Of a DNA stretch of 64,000 nucleotides, positions 24,743-30,283 are shown in pieces (the stretch's first letter is position 1; each line of letters begins with the position of its first letter). The notes under the pieces are model-generated. The model made no database searches, was not told the DNA's origin, and saw only the letters and a list, made by a program, of their open reading frames with translations. The stretch covers positions 5,456,001 through 5,520,000 of the forward strand of contig JASGIS010000001.1 of assembly GCA_047601745.1 (NCBI GenBank), in the 5' to 3' direction. This stretch comes from JAKPAM01 sp047601745 (GTDB lineage: Bacteria > Pseudomonadota > Gammaproteobacteria > Burkholderiales > Burkholderiaceae_E). A program made the translations under genes and the position numbers.

Positions 24743-25262
24743 GGCGAGTCCGGTTGTACGAGGTACGAAACAGGATGAAGGTACCTCGTGACAGCCGGAT
24801 GGATCTTGAGCGGACGCAACGGATCAGGGTCGCACACTCGTCGAGCTGCGGATCCATCGAGAATGAACATCCGGCAGAAATCTCACCAGAATTGATTCGC
24901 TCCGCGACCTCGGATCGAAGAAGGCCCGGTATCGCGCTTGCGATCACGCGTCCGCTGGCAATCGGCGTTTCGTCACCGAGTATTGGAGACCTCGTGACCA
25001 ACACGCTTTGACCTGCCATACAAGAACGACCCGGATAATCTAAGCCCGGCTGACGCGAAGGCGGCGGCCGGGCTGGTATGAGCGTTTCGAGAAGCCGCCG
25101 GTATTGACGCGGCCGACGCCGACAAGGGGATCTGCGACGGTGAGGGAACGAAGCCGGTGCAGCCATCGCTACGACGTGGCGCTGGCCGGCCGCAGCGACA
25201 TGGCCGGCGTCCATGTGAGCGGCCTCGGTCATCATTGGCTGCGCTGGCGGCTCGTCGATACG
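24743..25262. other. Intergenic segment without a recognised gene
   Basis: About 520 bp between the start of phaC and the end of the VapC-like toxin gene. Short open frames are present, but none has a convincing ribosome site or protein-like composition. The one structure seen is an 8-bp inverted repeat, AGCCCGGC (25043-25050) with GCCGGGCT (25067-25074). The part before phaC must contain that gene's promoter; no clear consensus is visible. Confidence 0.5.
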
Positions 25263-25649
25263 CTACCAGACCGTCTCGATTCCGAAACTCGCAAACGCAC
25301 CGTCGATCGTGACCAGCCGCAAGCCATCCAATTCACTCTGGGCGGCCAACATCCGATCGAACGGATCCCGATGATCGGCCTCGTAGCCCCCTGCCCTCAG
25401 CGCATGGACATGCGTGACCGGCCAGGACTGAAAACCATCGGCGGCGAGCAGATCGGTGTATTGGGAGATCACTTCGTCGAGACCAGGGAGTTTGCCCAGA
25501 CGATACTTGGTCGCGATCTCCCAAGCGCTCGCCGCGCTGACGAAGACCTCATTGCGCTGATCGCCGATCAGCGCGCGCGCTCTGGCCGACAACCGGTCGT
25601 CATCGGTGAACCACCAGAGCAGCACATGCGTATCCAGCAACAGGCGCAT
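25263..25649 (-). CDS. VapC-family PIN-domain toxin
   Basis: A 128-aa PIN ribonuclease toxin. The acidic residues are in LLLDTHVLLWW (Asp near 5), SAASAWEIATKYRLG (Glu near 42) and ADHRDPFDRMLAAQ (Asp near 95-98), giving the Mg-binding site of VapC-like RNases. It follows the Phd-like antitoxin gene by 25 bp on the same strand. The ATG at 25649 is preceded by GAAGGACGGG; two GTG codons just upstream (25655, 25652) are alternative starts. All catalytic acids look intact. Confidence 0.92.
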   Translation of the reverse strand: MRLLLDTHVLLWWFTDDDRLSARARALIGDQRNEVFVSAASAWEIATKYRLGKLPGLDEVISQYTDLLAADGFQSWPVTHVHALRAGGYEADHRDPFDRMLAAQSELDGLRLVTIDGAFASFGIETVW

Positions 25650-25674
25650 CACCACGCCCCGTCCTTCATCGTTC

Positions 25675-25911
25675 TCATGGCTGAGCTTCCCAAGCCTTCA
25701 GCTCGCTTTCCGGCAGCGAGTCGAAGAACGCATCCGCGAGCCGGCCGCGAATCCGCCCAGGCCGCCGGCCACTGGTATCCGCTGCGAGCGGCACTAGCCG
25801 TGCATAGGGTTTGCCGCTCTTCGCCAGGATGATCTCCTGCCCCTGATGTGCCTGTTCCATCAGCCGCGAAAGATGCGTCTTCGCTTCCTGCACGTTGACG
25901 ATGATCGGCAT
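25675..25911 (-). CDS. Phd/YefM-family antitoxin
   Basis: A 78-aa antitoxin. It begins MPIIVNVQEAKTHLSRLMEQ, then GQEIILAKSGKPYARLVPL, the Phd/YefM dimer and DNA-binding fold. The C-terminal third (AFFDSLPESELKAWEAQP) is the probable toxin-wrapping tail. It heads a two-gene module with the PIN toxin and has a repeat/dyad at 25941-25963, 30 bp upstream, for autorepression. The start is set by the family N-terminus; the frame is open further upstream but without family sequence. Confidence 0.9.
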   Translation of the reverse strand: MPIIVNVQEAKTHLSRLMEQAHQGQEIILAKSGKPYARLVPLAADTSGRRPGRIRGRLADAFFDSLPESELKAWEAQP

Positions 25912-25940
25912 GCTGGCCTCCCGATTCGAAAGATCGACAT

Positions 25941-25963
25941 TGGTTGACCAAGTTGACCAACCA
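25941..25963. promoter_or_regulatory. Toxin-antitoxin operator candidate
   Basis: GTTGACCAA occurs twice in perfect tandem (25943-25951, 25952-25960), and the ends form the inverted pair TGGTTG (25941-25946) / CAACCA (25958-25963). It lies directly upstream of the antitoxin start in AT-richer DNA, the usual place for Phd-type autoregulation. Confidence 0.6.
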
Positions 25964-26168
25964 GTTTTGAAGCATACCTCGGCCGCTCTCTCAGGGCAAC
26001 GCAGACTCGCTTTCGCCTTAGAGTCCGGAACAGCAAGCGATTGATCGCATGCAGCAACGAGATGCTGGACACTAGCTATGCACACATGAGCGCGGGGCGC
26101 CGGTAGCCTTGCGATGCCGGCGCTTCGAATCCCTCGCGGGGAAGGCCATGGGGCCTTCACTCGTCCCT

Positions 26169-26210
26169 GCCAAACAACAACGCCCGCTAGTGCGGGCGCA
26201 GTTGTTTGGC
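26169..26210 (-). terminator. Ancestral tRNA-Ser terminator displaced by the integrated element
   Basis: A strong stem-loop: GCCAAACAAC and GTTGTTTGGC form the outer arms (26169-26178 / 26201-26210), CGCCCGC and GCGGGCG the inner arms (26181-26187 / 26192-26198), around TAGT. Read on the minus strand the core is followed by TTGTTGTTT. It directly abuts the left 16-bp att copy, whose minus strand is the 3' end of tRNA-Ser. Before integration it would have stood right behind that tRNA and ended the lysC-side transcript. Confidence 0.75.
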
Positions 26211-26220
26211 GGAGACGGAG
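26205..26220. repeat. Left attachment-site repeat
   Basis: A 16-bp copy identical to 35110-35125. It is followed by TCCGCCAAA, which makes a 9-bp inverted repeat with its own first nine bases, and preceded by the displaced tRNA terminator. Confidence 0.85.
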
Positions 26221-26323
26221 TCCGCCAAAAGCCTTGTCCACCAGCAATAACTAAGCATCTAAGCAATTGTAATTACTGAGTTTTTCATCTTGATGGCCTA
26301 GATGGCGGCTGAAGGAACATCTT

Positions 26324-27826
26324 GTGCATACCCCACCTACTGGGGTACGTTACGAGGGTACGCACTCCCGCGTACCCCAGACCGCGGAGTCCGCAAAGAC
26401 CGCCATGCCCGCCGCTGCCGACCGTCCCCTTACCGCTGCCGCGCCCGCCCGCTTGACCGCCAAGCGGCTGACCGATGCGCAGGTACGCGCCATCAATCAA
26501 CCAGGCAAGCGCTTCGATCCGCTGACCACCGGGCTATTCCTGCTGGTGCGCGACAGCGCGCGCGGTGTGGTCAAGCATTGGCGTTACCGCTACTGGTGGA
26601 CCGATAGCGCGGGCAAGCGCTCGGAGCGATTGCTTGCGCTCGGGCCGTATCCTGCGGTCGGGCTGGCCGAGGCGCGCGCGCTGGCGGCCGAGGCGGCGGC
26701 ACAGGTCGCGCGGGGAATCGATCCGGTGCGATCGCGCCAGACGTCGCAGCGCGAGGCCAAGCGCGAGGCGGAAACGACCTTCGAGGCCATCGCGCGCCTG
26801 TTCGCCGATGCGCAGCGGCAGGACGGCGAGTGGACCGAAGCGCACCACCGCGATTGCGTCCAGCGCCTTGAGAAGTGGGCGTTTGCGCGCATCGGCTCGC
26901 TGCCGATCGGTTCCATCGCCAGGGAAGACATCGCCAGCGTGCTCGCGGCCGTGCGCGCGGCTGGTCGGCAGCACATGGCGGGGCGCATCAAGACGCTGAT
27001 CGATCAAACGTTCCGCTGGGCGATCGCGCACGGTTTCGCGCGCGACAATCCGGCCGTGCTGGTGCGCGAGATCCGTCGCAAGGCGGCAGCCGTGCGCCAC
27101 ATGCCGGCGATCACCGATGGCATCGAGATTGCGGCGGTCGTTGACGCCAACGGGCACGCCACTGCCGAGGCGCAGGATACCGCCATCGCTGCCACCGTGG
27201 CGGCGCAGGTCGAGGCGGTGCGCAGCCTGCTGGCGGCGGTCGAGTCGGGCCGTGCGGGCCGGCTGGTCAAGCTGGCGACGCGTCTGCTGGCGCTGACGGC
27301 CGTGCGAACGATCGAGCTACGGGGCGCGCGCTGGTCGGAATTCGACCTTGATCCGGCTGATGGCGGCATCCCCACTTGGACGATTCCGGCCGAGCGGATG
27401 AAGCGCCGGGCGACGCATGTGGTGCCGTTGTCGCCTGCTGCCGTGGCGGTGCTGCGCGAGCTTCGCCCGATGACGGACATCGCAGGCGGGCCGGGCTACG
27501 TGTTCCCCGGCTCCGGCCCGAAGCATCCGATCATGTCTGAAGCGACGATCAATGCCGCGCTCGCGCGCGCTGGCTTCAAGGGCCGAGCGACCGGGCATGG
27601 CTTCCGCTCGAGCTTCTCCACGATTGCCAACGCGGCAGGCTGGCGACCGGACGCCATCGAACACGCCTTAGCCCATGTGCCGAACAACGTGGTTCGGGCG
27701 GCCTACAACCGAGGTTCGCTGCTGGCCGAGCGGGCCGCGCTGATGCGTGCATGGGCTGAATGGCTGACGGACGGCTACAACGTCAGCGCGAGCAACGTCG
27801 TGCCGATGCGCGCTCGCGCGGCCTGA
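26324..27826 (+). CDS. int: Tyrosine-recombinase integrase (DUF4102/P4-type)
   Basis: A 500-aa integrase of the P4/CP4-57 kind. The N-terminal arm-binding domain starts around LTAKRLTDAQVRAI (residue 44) with LTTGLFLLVRDS and KRSERLLALGPYPAVGLAEA. The SAM-like core-binding domain includes FEAIARLFADAQRQ. The catalytic residues are Arg in TAVRTIELRGARW, His-Gly-Phe-Arg in TGHGFRSSFST, and His plus Tyr in ALAHVPNNVVRAAYNRG. It should integrate and excise the element at tRNA-Ser. The GTG at 26324 has a strong GAAGGA site 7 bases before it, but 26329-26380 is full of inverted repeats, so the ATG at 26405 is a serious alternative. Confidence 0.94.
   Translation: MHTPPTGVRYEGTHSRVPQTAESAKTAMPAAADRPLTAAAPARLTAKRLTDAQVRAINQPGKRFDPLTTGLFLLVRDSARGVVKHWRYRYWWTDSAGKRSERLLALGPYPAVGLAEARALAAEAAAQVARGIDPVRSRQTSQREAKREAETTFEAIARLFADAQRQDGEWTEAHHRDCVQRLEKWAFARIGSLPIGSIAREDIASVLAAVRAAGRQHMAGRIKTLIDQTFRWAIAHGFARDNPAVLVREIRRKAAAVRHMPAITDGIEIAAVVDANGHATAEAQDTAIAATVAAQVEAVRSLLAAVESGRAGRLVKLATRLLALTAVRTIELRGARWSEFDLDPADGGIPTWTIPAERMKRRATHVVPLSPAAVAVLRELRPMTDIAGGPGYVFPGSGPKHPIMSEATINAALARAGFKGRATGHGFRSSFSTIANAAGWRPDAIEHALAHVPNNVVRAAYNRGSLLAERAALMRAWAEWLTDGYNVSASNVVPMRARAA
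26329..26380. promoter_or_regulatory. Cluster of GGGTAC-containing dyads at the integrase start
   Basis: TACCCCA-N5-TGGGGTA (26329-26347) and CTGGGGTACG (26340-26349) with CGTACCCCAG (26371-26380) are perfect inverted repeats, and GGGTACG recurs directly at 26343 and 26356 (13 bp apart). They could be arm-type sites for the integrase or an operator. The same GGGTAC core reappears in the structured segment at 33226-33236. Confidence 0.5.
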
Positions 27827-27892
27827 TCTTCGCAATGCTGGTGCGACCGCCGCATCAGTCCACCTTGAGCACATCAGAAAAGGCGCGTACAG

Positions 27893-27950
27893 GCCGGCGG
27901 ATCCCGCCGGCTTGGCGCGTCAAGGAGGCGGCCAGCGGATCCCGCTGGCC
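27893..27950. repeat. Two similar hairpins with compensatory changes
   Basis: GCCGGCGG-ATC-CCGCCGGC (27893-27911) and GGCCAGCGG-ATC-CCGCTGGCC (27930-27950) are perfect stem-loops with the same ATC loop. Where one arm changes G to A, the other changes C to T, so pairing is kept. They follow the integrase stop by about 65 bp and may terminate its transcript or bind a protein. Confidence 0.7.
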
Positions 27951-28029
27951 TGTCTGACGGCGGTGCAATGCCGCGCATTCATCAACGCTAAGGCGGACGC
28001 CATCGCCCGCCGCTCAAGGGATTACGAAC

Positions 28030-28752
28030 ATGAGGAAGATCTACGCTGACGCCATCACGCGGGTATGCCCCGCCGAGCCTGCCGATGCGCTGCTGGCGCG
28101 ATTTCTCGGACCGGACGACGATTGGCCGCTGGAATGCTTCGCGGCCGGGCTGGTGGCCGTTTCTGGCGGGCTGCTGGTCGGTCTGTCGCATGAGGCGGCC
28201 GTCGCGGTTGCGACCCGCGAAGAGTCTGCGCTTGCTGACGTGCTATACCTGCAAGCGGCCACGGGCTGGCCGCGCTCGATATTCCTCGGCGCGGCCGGGC
28301 GCGACGCGTATCACACGCGCGCATGCGCGGACAGGCTTGGAAGGCGCGATGCACTGCGGGAGCCGGTTCAGGCCAGCGCTCAGCATCTGGAATCGGTTGT
28401 CGCCGGCCTTGAGGCGCGATGGCCGGGCGATTGGTCGGACGATTGGAGGGACGTCGCTTACGCTGTTGCCGGCTGTATCGAGTTCGACGGCATCTGCGAA
28501 GCGGTGGCGCAGTCGATCGGCCAGACCGCCATCGAAGCACGGCTCGATCGGCGCTATCGTGCGGTCTGGCGTACGCATGCTTGGCATGGCGTAGCGCCCG
28601 TATGGGAAGCGGTGGCGGATGCGGCGGGGTTCTCGCGGCTCGCGGTTGCACGCGCAGTCGAAGCATATTGGCCGGCGTTGGGGCGGCGGATCGGGCGGCG
28701 CGTGCTGGTAGCTCGACAACCTTCGGCGCGTTGGGAGGTAGCGGCGTGCTGA
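28030..28752 (+). CDS. Element-encoded protein of unknown function (240 aa)
   Basis: I do not recognise a family. The protein is rich in Ala, Arg, Asp and Trp, soluble in appearance and mostly helical by composition (LVAVSGGLLVGLSHEAAVAV; ESALADVLYLQAATGWPRSIFL). It has repeated Trp residues in its second half (WPGDWSDDWRDV, VWRTHAWHGVAPVWEA). The ATG at 28030 starts a frame whose stop overlaps the start of a 44-codon Arg-rich gene. It sits between the integrase and the bidirectional terminator at 28905, so it may be a late or accessory gene of the element. Confidence 0.7.
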   Translation: MRKIYADAITRVCPAEPADALLARFLGPDDDWPLECFAAGLVAVSGGLLVGLSHEAAVAVATREESALADVLYLQAATGWPRSIFLGAAGRDAYHTRACADRLGRRDALREPVQASAQHLESVVAGLEARWPGDWSDDWRDVAYAVAGCIEFDGICEAVAQSIGQTAIEARLDRRYRAVWRTHAWHGVAPVWEAVADAAGFSRLAVARAVEAYWPALGRRIGRRVLVARQPSARWEVAAC

Positions 28753-28880
28753 CGCGAGCACGGCGGCCGGCGCGCCGGCTGGCGCGGATGCGGTTCGAGG
28801 TGCGCATCCGCTGGCGCGCTTTGCGATCGCTGGCTCGGTTGTACGAACAAGCGCTTGCGTTCGAGCGCGAAGGGTTCTAG
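28746..28880 (+). CDS. Small arginine-rich protein (44 aa), unknown
   Basis: A GTG start at 28746 overlaps the previous gene's stop (GTGCTGA), giving 44 residues that begin LTRARRPARRLARMRFEVRI and end with RLYEQALAFEREGF. Thirteen Arg residues suggest a nucleic-acid-binding peptide. It ends 24 bp before a perfect intrinsic terminator. Support is the coupling and the terminator position; no family recognised. Confidence 0.5.
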   Translation: MLTRARRPARRLARMRFEVRIRWRALRSLARLYEQALAFEREGF

Positions 28881-28904
28881 GCCAGCGCGGCAGGGTATCG
28901 CCCA

Positions 28905-28936
28905 AAAGAAAACCGGCCGAAAGGCCGGTTTTCTTT
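28905..28936. terminator. Bidirectional intrinsic terminator
   Basis: Perfect 14-bp arms AAAGAAAACCGGCC (28905-28918) and GGCCGGTTTTCTTT (28923-28936) enclose a GAAA tetraloop. With A-rich 5' and T-rich 3' sides it can end both the rightward transcript from the 28030 gene and the leftward transcript of the lipoprotein gene at 28951. Confidence 0.92.
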
Positions 28937-28950
28937 CCTGCGGGTGTGGC

Positions 28951-29661
28951 TCAGTTTCGATAGATGGTAGCGGCCCCGTGCTGCCCCTTCCAAGTGCCGA
29001 GCGTCCAGGTGCCTGCCTCGTCATCAATGAAGATCTGCCACTGCTCTTGGCCATCCATCACACGAAACATCGTCTTGTCTTCCGTGAAGTTGTACGTCAC
29101 ATGCCCCAACGGAGCGAACGGCACAGGCAGCGTGGGGTAGGTCTCCTTCTCTGGCGGCACGCCAAGAATGAGTGTCGTGTCGTGCACCTCGCCACCTCGG
29201 TACAGGGCCTCGCTCACCATCTCGATGTAAAAGGCGGCTTGAAACCCAGTGTCCGCCCGCAACTGGATCAGCTTGCCGCCACCGTATCGGACGGTCTCAA
29301 CGTAGGCATTCAGCCCATCCTGGGTGCGCAGATGCACAGGAGCGTCAAGCGTGTAGAGCTTCTGCAGGTAGAACTGCGTGTCGCGAACCACAGACTGCGC
29401 AGGATCTTGCGAGTCGCCCGTGCTCGAGCCTGGCTGCTCCGGTGTGGGTTGCGATGGCTGCTCCGTGCTGGGCGGAGTTGTGTCCGGCTTCTTCTCGGGT
29501 TGCGCAGGCTGCTCGGAAGCTGGCGGCTTGGCCTCTTGCTGAGATGAGCTCGAGGTCTCCTGCTGCTGGCCGGTCGCGGCCGGCACCGGATCTGCACCAC
29601 CTCCACCGCCACAGCCGAAAAGAGAAATGACCGCCAAGGCGGTCAAGATCTGGGTGCGCAC
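28951..29661 (-). CDS. Element-borne lipoprotein of unknown function
   Basis: A 236-aa lipoprotein: MRTQILTALAVISLFGCGGG has a signal peptide and lipobox LFGC, with the lipidated Cys at 17 followed by Gly residues. Residues 28-90 are a Gln/Pro/Ser/Glu-rich linker, a flexible spacer to the outer membrane. The C-terminal domain (FYLQKLYTLDAPVHLRTQDG, AFYIEMVSEALYRGGEVHDT, MFRVMDGQEQWQIFIDDEAG) is globular and not recognised. It is transcribed opposite to all other element genes and has its own terminator, like a 'moron' gene expressed from the integrated state. It could alter the host surface; that is inference. Confidence 0.85.
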   Translation of the reverse strand: MRTQILTALAVISLFGCGGGGGADPVPAATGQQQETSSSSQQEAKPPASEQPAQPEKKPDTTPPSTEQPSQPTPEQPGSSTGDSQDPAQSVVRDTQFYLQKLYTLDAPVHLRTQDGLNAYVETVRYGGGKLIQLRADTGFQAAFYIEMVSEALYRGGEVHDTTLILGVPPEKETYPTLPVPFAPLGHVTYNFTEDKTMFRVMDGQEQWQIFIDDEAGTWTLGTWKGQHGAATIYRN

Positions 29662-29704
29662 TGCGCTCTCCTCACGTCGTTAAGGTAATACCTGCCAGGC
29701 GCTA

Positions 29705-29748
29705 AGCCTTAGCAAGGCTAATCGTGGTCTGACGTAATCATCACGTCA
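29705..29748. promoter_or_regulatory. Two dyads in the lipoprotein/alpA divergent region
   Basis: AGCCTT-AGC-AAGGCT (29705-29719) and TGACGT-N7-ACGTCA (29730-29748) are perfect inverted repeats in a 221-bp AT-richer gap between divergent starts at 29661 and 29883. They are good operator candidates for a repressor or for the AlpA-like protein. Confidence 0.5.
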
Positions 29749-29882
29749 AACGAGGATCGCTGTCTGTGTAAGAAAGCACAGACGGCAGAGCTATCGCGTT
29801 GGTAGGCGCAGGGAGAACTTGATGCTATGCTATGCCGGTTCGTCAATTTCCCACCGCGCAACCGCGCCCATGAGAGGAAACC

Positions 29883-30179
29883 ATGCCCGACCAGAACGGC
29901 GCGTCCGCGCCTGCCATCCCTGCCTTGTATTCCGCCGAAGCGCTCGCCCAGATGCTGGGCGTGAGCCGCTCGACGTTGCGTCGCTTGATCGATCGCGGCG
30001 TCCTGCCGAAGCCTCACTACCTGGGCTGTCTGCCGCGCTGGCCTGCGGCTTCGGTTGAGCTGCTTCTGTCGCGTATGGCGTCTGGCGAGGCGGAGCTGCC
30101 GCGCGATGCGCTGGTTGCTCGTGCTCGTAAGGGCGGCATCGCCAGCGGCCGTAAGCGCGCGGCGACAGCCGCTGCGTAA
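29883..30179 (+). CDS. AlpA-like helix-turn-helix regulator/excisionase
   Basis: A 98-aa protein whose residues 16-60 (YSAEALAQMLGVSRSTLRRL, IDRGVLPKPHYLGCLPRW) form the MerR/AlpA-type HTH used by P4-like elements to activate integrase and excision. GAGAGGAAACC precedes the ATG at 29883. The tail is basic (KGGIASGRKRA). It stands at the head of the rightward operon, before the primase/helicase gene, and is separated from it by a hairpin at 30185-30211. Confidence 0.85.
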   Translation: MPDQNGASAPAIPALYSAEALAQMLGVSRSTLRRLIDRGVLPKPHYLGCLPRWPAASVELLLSRMASGEAELPRDALVARARKGGIASGRKRAATAAA

Positions 30180-30184
30180 AAGAG

Positions 30185-30211
30185 AAGCCCCGACGGGTTA
30201 GGTCGGGGCTT
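30185..30211 (+). terminator. Hairpin after the AlpA-like gene
   Basis: AAGCCCCGAC (30185-30194) and GTCGGGGCTT (30202-30211) pair perfectly over 10 bp around GGGTTAG. It begins 5 bp after the stop of the regulator gene. No T-run follows, so termination may be partial, or it may stabilise the mRNA. Confidence 0.7.
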
Positions 30212-30283
30212 GGGAGCGGGCGGGCGAGGTCCGCGAGTGACATCAACTAGAACAAGATCGGCCTTGAAGCCGGCGATCGAATC

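Noticed and set aside
24754..25011. 85-codon plus-strand frame upstream of phaC
   Set aside because: No ribosome site, no family resemblance, mixed composition; treated as intergenic.
26120..26160. T-loop-like TTCGAATCCC near 26131 as a tRNA or tmRNA fragment
   Set aside because: No matching acceptor or anticodon arms could be assembled around it; it does not match tRNA-Ser beyond a few bases.
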